Below are positions 36,388 through 46,507 of a stretch of DNA of 64,000 nt, piece after piece (within the stretch, counting starts at the first letter, position 1; every line of letters begins with the position of its first letter). The notes under the pieces are model-generated. The model did not search any database, was not told the DNA's origin, and saw only the letters and a program-made list of their open reading frames with translations. The stretch comes from Tatlockia sp. (GTDB lineage: Bacteria; Pseudomonadota; Gammaproteobacteria; Legionellales; Legionellaceae): NCBI GenBank assembly GCA_013697955.1, contig JACCVV010000009.1, positions 124,001 through 188,000 on the forward strand, given 5' to 3'. The position numbers were made by a program, and so were the translations under genes.

Positions 36388-39300
36388 TCAAAATTTTTGA
36401 TTAATAGATTCTAGTCCTAAACCAACTTTGAAATTTTCTAACTCTTCCGCTGAATCCGTTAAAGGTTCACCAAAGAAAGTTCCAAGATAGCCATGTCTGC
36501 TGGTGCATCCTACAATTGCTGCAGGAATCCCCAATGGCAAAGCCGCTAAAACTCCTAAAATACCTTTGATAATCCAATTTACAGCTCCCCAACCACGATG
36601 AGTCCCAAACTCTGCTTCGGCTCCTGAAATAGCCTTTTCACAGGTTCTTTTAAAGATTAATTTTGAAGCAAAGGTCTCATTTTCTTTGTAAAAATTCTCA
36701 GCAGCAGTTTCCAGTCTCTCAATTAAAATAGCCGCAGACTGACCAACATTTTTATAATCAGAATCATAGTCTTTAAATTCAATATTTCCTTTTGCAATCA
36801 GCAAATCCGTTTTTTGTTTTAATTTGTTTAACAAGAGGTAAAACTGCTCACGCTCGATCATAAAATCATTATCGAATCTAACGGTTTTCTTAGTTAATCC
36901 TTGCGATTTGTTCTCTTTTAAATTGGCCGTTCCCAAATTTTCAACAATAGGCAGAAGCATTCCGTCTTTAAGTTCAGCAAACTTTAGCTCATTTGGGTCA
37001 TTAAAATAGCTAATAGCTAATTCGGGATCATGTTTCATGGACCACAATAAGGGTATACGCTCTTCTATGAATTGCACATATTGCAAGCTGGTTTGCGGAT
37101 CTACTAATTTATTTTCGTAACGTAGGCAAAGCGCCTTATAGAATTCATTAATCGATGCAAATTCCATCCCTAAAAGCGAAATGCTTTCTCTGTTAAATCT
37201 TATCGATTCGCGTTCTTCTTGAGCTTTTAACTCATCACTTGTAAATATATCCTGGAATTGCGTTTCCATTTTCAATACGCGCATGGCTAGATGGTGTTCA
37301 TTTCGGGCAACAAATTGGTTTAAATCGCTGAGATATTCAACGAATTTAACCTGGCCATAAGGAGTTCTCAACGCTCTTCCACCAGCCTGATTTTTTTCAT
37401 CATAAGAGAAGCTATTCTTAGCTAGAACCTCTAAGGTATGAATAAAGGGACCTAACTCTTCTTTTTCAAAGACCTTCGTCGATAGATTAGAGAGGTTAAG
37501 CTTAATATTATTAAAAATAGAATAATTTACAGGGACATCAATAATTATGCCGACAGGTTCGTGTGAATAACCCGTGCGTTCACTTGCACTTCCCAACATC
37601 GCCATTGTTTTTCCTGATTCAAATTGGTTACGCTCAGTTGTGATAAAAGCTTTGAATTCGACTTTAGTGGAATAATCGAGCAAAGAATTTGCAAAGGTGC
37701 GATGGTTGTTTTTATGGGTAATCAGGCTTTGAATTAAGTAATTTTTAATTTCTATATCTTTAATCCGCTCTTCAACAAATCGGGTAACATCTGTTTGAGT
37801 GATTGATTTAGTATCAATTGTTTCCATTAAGCTAATATAATTTTTTATTTCATCGTCGTTTTTTAAAAAAGGAATATCGATGAGATGCTCTCTTTTCTCA
37901 AATAAATTGTTTTGCAGGCCTATAATATCGGATAGCTCTTTTGGAGCTGAACTTTTAGATAAAACATATTCCATGTAAATTGCAAAGAGATTATTTTGTA
38001 AGGACTTTCTTTGTATTTCCAGTAAGGCTTTAGGATTAAGTTCTTGATCTCTTACTTGTTGCCGGCCTCCATTTTTAATACGATTCCCTTCAATAATGAT
38101 TTCCTTATTGGTACGGTTATAAAGGCCTATCTGATTGAGTTCATCAGTTGTTAAATCAATTTTTCCATCCAGTTTATTTTGCAAGAATTGGCATCGTTCG
38201 GCACGTTTTTGATTAATTGCCTTGAATAATTCGGTCTGCAATAAAGGCTCATTGTTTTGCAAATCAGCTCTTATTAGCAAATTAAAATAATAAACGATCG
38301 CTTGATTTAAATCTGAATTTTCTACTTTGGAAAAAATAAGCCCTTTTGAAAGCGCAAAGAGATCCACTGAACTACCTTCGCAACCCAGCACATTAATTAA
38401 GGATAAACTTGAAGTTTGGCTAAAATAATCAATAACAACCTGTTTTGCTAATTCTTTAGTACTTGATAGCAGAGCGGGAGTTTGACTATCGATACTCACT
38501 TTTTTCATCAGCCCCTTTTGCATCATTTTTGGAGTTGACAAACTATAGATGGAGTGAGTTCCAAAGGCATTTTCGGCTACTTCATTCATTGTTCCGCTCA
38601 TTCCTATTCGATGCGGCAGAATGTCTTTGAATTCCTTACCTAAATAGAGTTTGGTAACCTTGCTAATCCGTTGATAGAAGGGATTATCGGCATCAAATAA
38701 AAATTTAAATTCCTCTTTATGAATTTCATCAGCAATCATGATGGCTTTGAGAAATTGTTCCATCCTCAATTGAACATCCTTTTTGGAAATCTTTCCCTCT
38801 GTTTTAAGCACATAAATGCCATGATGTTCAATAAAATTGACCTTGGGCTTCTGCTCGATAGTTGCCAGGTGCTCAAAATAATTTGCCATCCCTTCCGGGG
38901 TAAAAACGTGAATATGGGCTGACAACAACTTAGCATCATCATTTACGCAAGTTCCGGTTAGTTGCATGGATGCAAGTCCTGCCAGTTGATTTGCGGCATC
39001 GAGAAGCCTGGTTTCTGGCGAGATCTTGAATTTTTTCAGACTATTTTTTACTCCCAGGCTTTCTATGGTAGACAGTTTATTTAATTTAGTTTTTAAACTG
39101 TCGTAAATATAGTCAACTAATTCAAGGTTTTCTTTTAAACTTTGTATTGAAAGAATCTTTTCAAAGGCATCCACATTCTGGCCCTGAGATCTTAATTCAT
39201 CTTTAAGATTGATTGATGCGGGAATCGTGCTGAAAACGCCGCCCAGATATAAATAAAACCGATACTGTTCTGAAGCAGTCAAGTTCTTCTTATGTGATAT

Positions 39301-41211
39301 TTCTTTTAACTGCGCTATCGCATCCGGTAAAAAGCGAGCGATTTGTTCTTCAATTTCTTTTTCTGAAAAGCTGTTCCCTAGTCCACCTGAGTTAGCTAAT
39401 AAAATGGCGGCTTCAGAATTTTTCAAACAGGAAATACGAACGAGTTCATCTCGTACAGCTCGAAGACTATGTTTGTGCCTTGTATTTAAAAGATACAAAA
39501 GTTGGTCTTGAGTTATTTGCGTAATATTGATCTTTTTATATTTTCCCTGCATGGAAGTGGGCAATTCAACCTCTTGATTATAATTAATAATTGGAGCTTG
39601 AGGCTCGCCAGCATTAATTTTCACATCAGCAAATAGACTATTTTTTGTTTTCTTTTCTAAATTAGCGGTAATTCCATCTTTTAAAGAAACGAATTGTTCG
39701 CATAGGTTAGCAAGAGCGGTAATTCCAAGCATGCCGGATTTGTTTTTAATCGTTTTTTGCCCTTCAACTAATAAAAGCAAGCGCTTAACATCAATGCTGT
39801 CTTTGTATTCTTCAATCCGATCATTTTTATGAGCATAAATTAAATTAAGTAATTTAAGAGGATGCAGATGTTTAGCATTACAAAAATTCAGAATGTCGGA
39901 TTGCAACCCTGTATTCAGATATTCATCAATTTCTTCTGCCTCTAAAGCTGCTCTTTTAGAAATGGTTTCATAAAAAGCCATAAACTCAGAATCAGGCATT
40001 GTGTCGCTTATTGCTGATGCCGATAAACCCGTCATCAAACCCTGACGATTTATTGATTTTTTTGTAACTTCAGCTACTGCTTCATCAGGAGCAAGGCAAA
40101 AGGAGGGCATGAAAACGTCTGGATTTTTTTGCCTTCGTTGATTTAAGTACTGCAGAAGGGTAAACGTGAAAAAGGTTTTTCCAGCCCCTACTCCCATATT
40201 TATTTTTCCAGAAAGATTAGCACCGGGCATACCCGTATTAATCATCCCTGCGTCATTAATAAAGGCTTGGCAGTTAGAAAAAAGTTCGAGTTGATAATCT
40301 CGCAAGCGCGTAACTGGTAAACCGGAGTCGGTAAACAAGGTAGTGCCATTAACAATAGTTATGTTAAAAAGATAGCCGCTTTCAAGTTTCTGTCCTGCAC
40401 AATTGTTCCAATATTGCCCTGCATCAGAAGCTAAAATCTCTTCATTCATTTGATCAAGATATTGACGATAATTCATCAAACGAGTTTCACTTTTTCCATC
40501 CTGTTTCGACTCATAAAAATCATCTCTGTTTTGATTCTCTGTATAGCCTTCATAATTGTGCAAAAATAATAAGCCTTGACGATTTTTAGTTGCGCTGGAA
40601 TAAAATAGTGGATAAACCTCTGCTTTTTTTAAGCGCATATTGTAATCGGATAAATAAGCAAATTCTTGGAAAGTTTTGTCGTAACCGGCGCCCATTTCTT
40701 CACTTATCTTAAATTGTACGCGTTGCCCATTAGGTTCACATTCCAAAATCAGATCGGATTTCTTTATTGTTTTTATAACTCCTTGGCCAAGGATTATCTC
40801 ATTTGCCTTGAAGTCGCGTTGTACATCATCAGCTACTTTTATTCTGGTCAAATAGGGATTAAGGATTTTTTTAAAATCACCACTGGGTAATATCAGGTTT
40901 TGCTGATTGAGCATGGTTTCCATGCCGAAAGGAAAGCGGATTTGTACATTATAGGAAGTGGGGGTTGTTCCATATTGTTGTTCTTTTGTAGGCACAAATC
41001 CATTTTGTCTTTCGACATAAACCTGCGCCAAGACCAGCTTACTATTGATGTTTAAAGCGATGTTAGCAATTCTCGCATTGATTTTATTGGCTTTTACATA
41101 ATAAATTGAATCTTGAATGACCTTTTCAATCAGGTCGTAAGGTGTATCTTGAGTAACCGATTTTTGTGTCAACAGGAAATTGAAGATTTCGGTATCCATT
41201 TTATTTTGCAT
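36388..41211 (-). CDS. Giant SecA-like ATPase/helicase-core protein (about 1607 residues)
   Basis: No close family recognised. A SecA-type superfamily 2 motor can be traced inside it: RLRDYQLELF as a Q-motif-like entry, Walker A GVGAGKTFF near residue 344, IADEIHKEE (DExH) near 829, GMSGTMNE near 870 (SecA has GMTGTA), and NQAGGRALR then VKFVEYLSDL near 1275 (SecA has NQLRGRxGRQG...FYLS). Long inserts separate the motifs, far longer than in SecA. A hydrophobic segment lies at about 1545-1570 (GILGVLAALPLGIPAAIVG), then an acidic tail EELENFKVG. The ATG at 41211 is chosen (TGAGAA 6-7 bases upstream) over an upstream GTG at 41253. A secreted-effector role is possible but unproven. Confidence 0.8.
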   Translation of the reverse strand: MQNKMDTEIFNFLLTQKSVTQDTPYDLIEKVIQDSIYYVKANKINARIANIALNINSKLVLAQVYVERQNGFVPTKEQQYGTTPTSYNVQIRFPFGMETMLNQQNLILPSGDFKKILNPYLTRIKVADDVQRDFKANEIILGQGVIKTIKKSDLILECEPNGQRVQFKISEEMGAGYDKTFQEFAYLSDYNMRLKKAEVYPLFYSSATKNRQGLLFLHNYEGYTENQNRDDFYESKQDGKSETRLMNYRQYLDQMNEEILASDAGQYWNNCAGQKLESGYLFNITIVNGTTLFTDSGLPVTRLRDYQLELFSNCQAFINDAGMINTGMPGANLSGKINMGVGAGKTFFTFTLLQYLNQRRQKNPDVFMPSFCLAPDEAVAEVTKKSINRQGLMTGLSASAISDTMPDSEFMAFYETISKRAALEAEEIDEYLNTGLQSDILNFCNAKHLHPLKLLNLIYAHKNDRIEEYKDSIDVKRLLLLVEGQKTIKNKSGMLGITALANLCEQFVSLKDGITANLEKKTKNSLFADVKINAGEPQAPIINYNQEVELPTSMQGKYKKINITQITQDQLLYLLNTRHKHSLRAVRDELVRISCLKNSEAAILLANSGGLGNSFSEKEIEEQIARFLPDAIAQLKEISHKKNLTASEQYRFYLYLGGVFSTIPASINLKDELRSQGQNVDAFEKILSIQSLKENLELVDYIYDSLKTKLNKLSTIESLGVKNSLKKFKISPETRLLDAANQLAGLASMQLTGTCVNDDAKLLSAHIHVFTPEGMANYFEHLATIEQKPKVNFIEHHGIYVLKTEGKISKKDVQLRMEQFLKAIMIADEIHKEEFKFLFDADNPFYQRISKVTKLYLGKEFKDILPHRIGMSGTMNEVAENAFGTHSIYSLSTPKMMQKGLMKKVSIDSQTPALLSSTKELAKQVVIDYFSQTSSLSLINVLGCEGSSVDLFALSKGLIFSKVENSDLNQAIVYYFNLLIRADLQNNEPLLQTELFKAINQKRAERCQFLQNKLDGKIDLTTDELNQIGLYNRTNKEIIIEGNRIKNGGRQQVRDQELNPKALLEIQRKSLQNNLFAIYMEYVLSKSSAPKELSDIIGLQNNLFEKREHLIDIPFLKNDDEIKNYISLMETIDTKSITQTDVTRFVEERIKDIEIKNYLIQSLITHKNNHRTFANSLLDYSTKVEFKAFITTERNQFESGKTMAMLGSASERTGYSHEPVGIIIDVPVNYSIFNNIKLNLSNLSTKVFEKEELGPFIHTLEVLAKNSFSYDEKNQAGGRALRTPYGQVKFVEYLSDLNQFVARNEHHLAMRVLKMETQFQDIFTSDELKAQEERESIRFNRESISLLGMEFASINEFYKALCLRYENKLVDPQTSLQYVQFIEERIPLLWSMKHDPELAISYFNDPNELKFAELKDGMLLPIVENLGTANLKENKSQGLTKKTVRFDNDFMIEREQFYLLLNKLKQKTDLLIAKGNIEFKDYDSDYKNVGQSAAILIERLETAAENFYKENETFASKLIFKRTCEKAISGAEAEFGTHRGWGAVNWIIKGILGVLAALPLGIPAAIVGCTSRHGYLGTFFGEPLTDSAEELENFKVGLGLESINQKF

Positions 41212-41276
41212 AGAATTCTCATAAAAACATAAATATGAACATATTTTACACACATTGCTAAGTAACTACAATAAGA

Positions 41277-41474
41277 TTATGGGGTGGGGAAGGCAGTTGT
41301 TGATTGTTGGGGTGTTGTGTTAAAAATACACATCGCTAAATAGGCAAGGAATACAAAGAAAAAAACAAAGAAAAATAGCTTGGCAATATAGGTAAAGGTT
41401 GAGGGAGGTTTAGGATAACCAAATGCGGCCGCCACCACGGCGAATGCCAAGAAAAGAAATGACCATCTGAACAT
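41277..41474 (-). CDS. DUF1328 small membrane protein (YtjA-like)
   Basis: A 65-residue inner-membrane protein of the DUF1328/YtjA type. It starts MFRWSFLFLAFAVVAAAFG and has a second helix IAKLFFFVFFFVFLAYL, the two-helix plan of the family. The tail is Thr/Pro/Gln-rich. Function unknown; homologues are often stress-induced. It stands alone, divergent from the antiporter at 41673. Confidence 0.8.
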   Translation of the reverse strand: MFRWSFLFLAFAVVAAAFGYPKPPSTFTYIAKLFFFVFFFVFLAYLAMCIFNTTPQQSTTAFPTP

Positions 41475-41672
41475 AGCTATTCCCTGCTCATTTAACTCAG
41501 ATACATTGACTGTAGAATAAAATAGGCGAATAGCCAGTTTTTTGGCTTGCTATTTAATCGATTTACTCAATACCTGAGCATATTTTCATTGCGTCGCATG
41601 TTTCTCTATCAAAAAAAATAAAAAGCTGTAAATTAGTCATAGAATAATGATTTTGATATCAATCCGGGAATA

Positions 41673-43382
41673 ATGATGTCACATAGTTTGCCTTTAATAA
41701 CTACTCTAGCTACAGCCTTAGGTTTAGCCCTTCTAATGGGCTTTATTGCAATAAAACTTAAACTACCAACAATTGTTGGTTATCTAATAGCAGGCGTTAT
41801 TATTGGGCCTTTTACTCCAGGTTTTGTCGCCAATTCTCAAATTGCATCCGAGCTTGCTGAAATAGGCGTAATGCTTCTTATGTTTGGAGTTGGCCTACAT
41901 TTTTCATTGGAAGATTTGCTAGAAACACGCAAAATTGCCTTACCCGGCGCATTGCTTCAGATAATAACAGCAACTTTAATGGGTGCTCTTATAGCAACCT
42001 TATGGGGATGGTCTCTAAGCCATGCCCTGGTTTTTGGGCTGGCCTTATCAGTTGCTAGTACGGTGGTATTAATTAGAGCAATGGAATCACAGGGATTATT
42101 AGGTTCAATCAATGGGCAAATCGCAGTGGGTTGGCTAATTGTGGAAGACATTGCCATGGTTTTAGTCCTGGTTTTTTTACCTTTAATGGCGCATTGGTTT
42201 GGGGAAAGTGAAACAGGGAGCAATGTGAATGGCTGGGTACTTTTAGGCCTTACTTTGTTCAAATTGACTTCGTTTCTAGTCCTAATGTTATGGATAGGCC
42301 GTTGGTTGCTGCCCAAATTATTATGGCAAATAACCCGCACAGGCTCACGCGAGCTTTTTACCTTATGCGTTATCGCGGTTGCTGTGAGCATTGCATTTGC
42401 CGCATCAAAACTATTCGGAATTTCATTCGCTTTGGGCGCTTTTTTTGCGGGAATGATTATTCGCGAATCAAAATTCAGCCAGCGTGCTGCAGAAGAATCA
42501 TTGCCCTTTCGCGACGCCTTTGCTGTTTTATTTTTCGTAGCAGTAGGTATGTTGTTTAATCCCTATATTTTTGTAGAAGAACCCCTTCGCGTACTCATTG
42601 TCGTTGCAATCATTGTTTTTGGAAAATCTCTTGCGGCAGCGTTGTTAGTCCTTGCATTTCGTTACCCTTTAAACACGGTACTCACAGTATCAGCTTCTTT
42701 GGCCCAAATTGGCGAATTCTCATTTATTCTGGCCGGTCATGGCGTGAATTTGAAATTATTATCTGTTGAAGCACAGGAATTAATACTTGCTGGCGCTTTA
42801 ATCTCAATCTCAATTAATCCGCTATTATTCAAGCTCATTGAACCCTTGCAAAAATTAATTATCAGACGATCCCCATGGATTCAAAAGCTTGAACATCCAG
42901 CCGATCAGCTTTTAGAACTACCCATTTCAACCGAAGAAAAATATTTGTCAGCCCATGTGGTGTTGATTGGCTATCGTCGAGTAGGCGAACGGATAGGCAT
43001 GGTATTAAGCGAGAATGAAATTCCATTTGTTATTGTCGATCGAGATCGGAACTTGGTCGAAAAATTGCGTAAAAATCAAAAAGCAGCCATATATGGCAAT
43101 GCCGCTGAGCCTTCCGCTCTTATTCAGGCTCATATTAAAAAAGCAGGAATGTTGGTGGTTGCTACCTCCGATACCTTTGATATTCGCCAAATGCTAAGCA
43201 TTGCGAGGAAACTTAACCCGCGAATTGAAATAGCTATTCGTGTTCAAAATGAAGAGGAAGAGGCCTTATTAACTCAGGAAATTGAAGGCGTTTTCTTTTT
43301 AAGTGAACGGGAATTGGCCAAATCGATGAGTGAGTATATTTTAGGGCGATTTGGGATTAATCCGGTTTCTGGTTTAACTTAG
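41673..43382 (+). CDS. Kef-type monovalent cation:proton antiporter (YbaL-like, CPA2) with RCK domain
   Basis: A 569-residue CPA2 antiporter. The N-terminal 390 residues form about twelve helices with KLKLPTIVGYLIAGVIIGP, LLMFGVGLHFSLEDL and GALISISINPLLF. The C-terminal TrkA-N/RCK domain begins HVVLIGYRRVGERIG and continues with VIVDRDRNLVEKLR, YGNAAEP and VVATSDTFDIRQM. The nucleotide-binding loop reads GYRRVG where GYGRVG is usual, so the central glycine is lost. The order and tail are most like YbaL/RosB. Likely K+/H+ exchange. Stands between divergent DUF1328 and the O-antigen ligase. Confidence 0.92.
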   Translation: MMSHSLPLITTLATALGLALLMGFIAIKLKLPTIVGYLIAGVIIGPFTPGFVANSQIASELAEIGVMLLMFGVGLHFSLEDLLETRKIALPGALLQIITATLMGALIATLWGWSLSHALVFGLALSVASTVVLIRAMESQGLLGSINGQIAVGWLIVEDIAMVLVLVFLPLMAHWFGESETGSNVNGWVLLGLTLFKLTSFLVLMLWIGRWLLPKLLWQITRTGSRELFTLCVIAVAVSIAFAASKLFGISFALGAFFAGMIIRESKFSQRAAEESLPFRDAFAVLFFVAVGMLFNPYIFVEEPLRVLIVVAIIVFGKSLAAALLVLAFRYPLNTVLTVSASLAQIGEFSFILAGHGVNLKLLSVEAQELILAGALISISINPLLFKLIEPLQKLIIRRSPWIQKLEHPADQLLELPISTEEKYLSAHVVLIGYRRVGERIGMVLSENEIPFVIVDRDRNLVEKLRKNQKAAIYGNAAEPSALIQAHIKKAGMLVVATSDTFDIRQMLSIARKLNPRIEIAIRVQNEEEEALLTQEIEGVFFLSERELAKSMSEYILGRFGINPVSGLT

Positions 43383-43446
43383 GCCTAGATTGCAAAAACA
43401 AATAAAGTTGCTACACTGCATCGAATGTTTAAGCTAGCCAATACAA

Positions 43447-44679
43447 ATGAACTTTCCCACGCTTCAAAAAAAAATTGAATTCTTACTTCCCCTCTGGTTT
43501 GGCCTTTTATTTTTCCTAACTCAAATCAGTACCGCTTTAAAAAGCATCCCCTTGATGCTAGTGGTTATTTCTATTTTTTTTCTACCCAATGTGGGCGCGA
43601 AATTTATACAAGTTATAAAAACCCGATGGTGTCAGGCCGCTTTATTGTTATTTGCCGTGGCCTGTTTAGCCTGCTTTTGGGGACCTGCACCCACTTATTT
43701 AAAACTTTCCACACTTAAACAATACAATAAAGTATTGTATTTGCCCATTTTGGCAATAGGTCTTAGCTACCCCAAAAACCGGATTTGGGCAATCAAAGGA
43801 TTCTTAAGCGCTATGGTGCTTACGGCCTTTTTATCTATCGGCGCTTATTATGAAATCTTCCACTCCATTCAATACGATAATGTTTTCTTAAACCATATTA
43901 TGACCGGATTTGCGATGTCTTTTGCCGCATTCCTGGCTCTTTACTATTCTTTAAATTCTCGGGGAAAATCAAAAATTGTTTATTTTGGTCTCTTTTTCTT
44001 ATTCACCTTTCATTTATTTTTCGTGAATTTAGGCCGTACCGGATATTTGATATATGCCCTAATGTTAGGCCTTTTTTTCCTAATGTATTTGCCTTGGAAA
44101 AAATGTTTACCCGCCTTGCTTATTCTTGGTGGCCTTTTGGCGGCTTCCTATACATTTAGCCCTAGTATGAAAACGGGTCTTAAAGATGCAGTTTCAGGCT
44201 ACCGCCACTATCACGATAATAAGAACACGTCAGTTGGATACAGAATGCAATTTCATAGTTATGCAGCTGATTTGTTTAAAAGGCACCCTTTGTTAGGAAA
44301 TGGGACGTCCAGCTTTCCGGTTTTATTTTATCTGGAAAATCCGGTACCAGAATTTGGAAGAGATATTCATGAGCCCCATGGAATCTATTGGTTGGTCGCT
44401 TCCGAATTTGGGATTGTTGGTTTAGTCGCCTTGTTATGGTTTTTTGGAAGTCTGCTTTTTACTGCCTTTAAACTGGAATCCATGCGTATTCCTGCTGTTA
44501 TTTTCATCTCTTCTTTCATCGTAGTGAATCTGAGTGATTCTTTACTTTATTACTCTGGCTCAGGTTATTTATTTATTCTATTTGCTGCCTTATACCTGAG
44601 TGAAAGAATCGGAGTCAGTGAGAACCTATCATTTAGGCAAGCAGAACACTTAACGACTCCTTTGGGAATACTCAGCTGA
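43447..44679 (+). CDS. O-antigen ligase/polymerase family membrane protein (WaaL/Wzy_C)
   Basis: A 410-residue polytopic membrane protein with about eleven helices and the Wzy_C/O-antigen ligase hallmark. A large periplasmic loop carries SVGYRMQFHSYAADLF, PLLGNGTSSFP and EPHGIYWLVASEFGIVGLV. It probably transfers O-antigen or another glycan from undecaprenyl pyrophosphate to lipid A-core. The ATG has no strong Shine-Dalgarno. Its stop overlaps the start of the glycosyltransferase (TGATG), so the pair forms a small LPS/exopolysaccharide operon. Confidence 0.88.
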   Translation: MNFPTLQKKIEFLLPLWFGLLFFLTQISTALKSIPLMLVVISIFFLPNVGAKFIQVIKTRWCQAALLLFAVACLACFWGPAPTYLKLSTLKQYNKVLYLPILAIGLSYPKNRIWAIKGFLSAMVLTAFLSIGAYYEIFHSIQYDNVFLNHIMTGFAMSFAAFLALYYSLNSRGKSKIVYFGLFFLFTFHLFFVNLGRTGYLIYALMLGLFFLMYLPWKKCLPALLILGGLLAASYTFSPSMKTGLKDAVSGYRHYHDNKNTSVGYRMQFHSYAADLFKRHPLLGNGTSSFPVLFYLENPVPEFGRDIHEPHGIYWLVASEFGIVGLVALLWFFGSLLFTAFKLESMRIPAVIFISSFIVVNLSDSLLYYSGSGYLFILFAALYLSERIGVSENLSFRQAEHLTTPLGILS

Positions 44680-45773
44680 TGAACATTCTCTATACTAACT
44701 TTCACCCCCATTATGGTGGCGGACATACGACTTACCTACGCTATCTGTTACGTAATGCAACCAATAAAAATTTTTTAGCCTGTCCCAAAACGAGCCAGCT
44801 TTATCAAATTCTTGAAAAAAAAGGTGAGGGTGAAGGTGAAGTTACTTTGTTTGATGTTTCCTTTCCATCCAAATTCAAAGATATTTTCTCCATAGTTAAG
44901 TCTATTTTTAAAATTGCCCGAATTATCAAGAAAAATGACATCGATCTGGTTCATACTAACGAAAACGCAGACAACCGTATTATTTTTTATGCTTCACTTT
45001 TAACTAGAAAAAAATTTAAGGTAGTTCTCACCAAGCACAATGCCAAAGGAATTAAAAAAAGAATAACAAGCCGTCTTCGCTTTAATAAATTTAACTCAGC
45101 TGTGATTTATGTTTCAAAGTCAGTAGTAAATACAATTGGGGTATCTGATATCAAGGTACCAGTTCATATCATCGAGAATGGAGTTGACACCGATTACTGG
45201 CAACTAAAACCTGGTCCGCCTTCCCCCATTTTAACTTTGGTATCTATCGCCGGTACTGCACCCTGCAAAGGATTAAAGCACCTAATACAAGCGATTAAAA
45301 AATTACCTGCGGATAAAAAAAAGCAATTGCGGGTTAAGATTGTCGGGAAATTACTTTCAACAAACTATATAGATAGCGAGTTTGAAGGCGATTATTGTCC
45401 CGAAGTGGTTTCCTTTGTCGGCTATAGAGAAGAGGCAAAAAATGAACTTATCGGCGCTGATCTGGGCTTTGTTCTTTCTGACTCTGAAGAAACAATCAGC
45501 TTCGCCTGCCGGGAAATGATGTCCTGCGGTCTTCCAGTTCTGGTAAGTGATATAGGCTGTTTACCTGATAACGTTGACCATGGCGTGAGCGGCTGGGTAA
45601 CTAAACGGGCTGACGTCAATGCTATTTTTGAAGCGCTTTTAGATATTTTGAACAAAACACCATCCGAGCTGTCTTCTATGAAAAAAGCAGCGAGACAAAA
45701 AGCCTTAGCTTCTTTTGGAGTTGATTTGATGATTGAAAAAACTCAAAAAGTATACGCCTCACTCAAAACTTAA
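44679..45773 (+). CDS. Glycosyltransferase (GT4-like, GT-B fold)
   Basis: A 364-residue cytosolic or membrane-associated glycosyltransferase. The N-terminal domain starts MNILYTNFHPHYGGGHTTYL. The C-terminal GT1/GT4 donor domain has ENGVDTDYWQ, VSIAGTAPCKGLKHLI, VKIVGKL and the signature E-x7-E, here FACREMMSCGLPVLVSDIG...VDHGVSGW. Sugar and acceptor cannot be deduced. Coupled to the O-antigen ligase, it probably adds to LPS core or O-chain. Confidence 0.92.
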   Translation: MNILYTNFHPHYGGGHTTYLRYLLRNATNKNFLACPKTSQLYQILEKKGEGEGEVTLFDVSFPSKFKDIFSIVKSIFKIARIIKKNDIDLVHTNENADNRIIFYASLLTRKKFKVVLTKHNAKGIKKRITSRLRFNKFNSAVIYVSKSVVNTIGVSDIKVPVHIIENGVDTDYWQLKPGPPSPILTLVSIAGTAPCKGLKHLIQAIKKLPADKKKQLRVKIVGKLLSTNYIDSEFEGDYCPEVVSFVGYREEAKNELIGADLGFVLSDSEETISFACREMMSCGLPVLVSDIGCLPDNVDHGVSGWVTKRADVNAIFEALLDILNKTPSELSSMKKAARQKALASFGVDLMIEKTQKVYASLKT

Positions 45774-45838
45774 CAACAGCTCTCAATTTTACATAGACCA
45801 AGATTATAACTTCAAACTCACGCCAACTTATTTTTCAT

Positions 45839-45861
45839 AAACTATTAATTTTTAATAGTTT
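45839..45861. repeat. AT-rich perfect hairpin
   Basis: AAACTATTAA (45839-45848), loop TTT, TTAATAGTTT (45852-45861). It lies 66 bases after the glycosyltransferase and 62 before the next gene. The A/T stem is weak for a terminator; it may be an operator or a transcript-end structure. Confidence 0.4.
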
Positions 45862-45922
45862 ATTTCGTTAAAGATAGTAAGATTTACCGATTTTCGAAAT
45901 GATTAATAAAGTGGGAGGAATA

Positions 45923-46420
45923 ATGGTTGCTATAAGAGATCTGATCAATGCGATGAAAGATGAGGATGGGAATATAGACGGGAATAAAATCACCAATATG
46001 GTAATGTCCGTAATCAAAAACAGACCTGGTTTTTTTTCTCCCTTTAGATCACTTGCAGATTTCGGTTTTACCCTGACAACCCCTATTTCTGGACCTCTAT
46101 TATTTACCTTTTTAACTGGGGTCTGTGCTTTCGGGTTAGCAGTTGCCGCAATAACCTGTATGGGCAGTTTGCTGTTTGCCGCCGCCTCAGCACCCTTTGA
46201 CTCTGAAATAGCCAGTTCATCACTAATTATTGGTTTGCTCGCAGGCGGCGTATCTATTGCCTGTATTATTTGTACGGGTCTGTTTGCAGTAGCCGCCATT
46301 CTTGCAAGTCCTTATTTTGGTCTTTCACTAGCTGCAAGAAGTATTTCTACATTGGGTAAAGCATTATGTGGTGTTCCAGTTGATGAAGAAGAGCCGGTTG
46401 ATATGGCGTTTCAAATGTAA
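45923..46420 (+). CDS. Small membrane protein, first of a tandem paralogous pair
   Basis: A 165-residue membrane protein of unknown family. The ATG at 45923 is set by GGGAGGAA immediately upstream. The plan is a charged N-terminus, an RPGFFSPFRS segment, two or three hydrophobic helices around CMGSLLFAAASAPFDSEIASSSLIIGLLAGG, and an acidic tail VDEEEPVD. It shares that core with the next gene, so the two arose by tandem duplication. No signal peptide. Function unknown. Confidence 0.75.
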   Translation: MVAIRDLINAMKDEDGNIDGNKITNMVMSVIKNRPGFFSPFRSLADFGFTLTTPISGPLLFTFLTGVCAFGLAVAAITCMGSLLFAAASAPFDSEIASSSLIIGLLAGGVSIACIICTGLFAVAAILASPYFGLSLAARSISTLGKALCGVPVDEEEPVDMAFQM

Positions 46421-46507
46421 ACAACTCTAGGATTCGAGGTATAATGCAAATAAATTGACAAAGTGGTTTTTTATTTGTACTATGCGCAAAAATTATTGGA
46501 GATTAAA

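Noticed and set aside
41957-42391. Minus-strand frame of 144 codons inside the Kef-type antiporter
   Set aside because: Antisense shadow of a gene with clear CPA2 and RCK motifs.
45839-45861. Strong terminator after the glycosyltransferase
   Set aside because: The stem is almost all A/T and no U tract of useful length follows, so only a repeat is reported.
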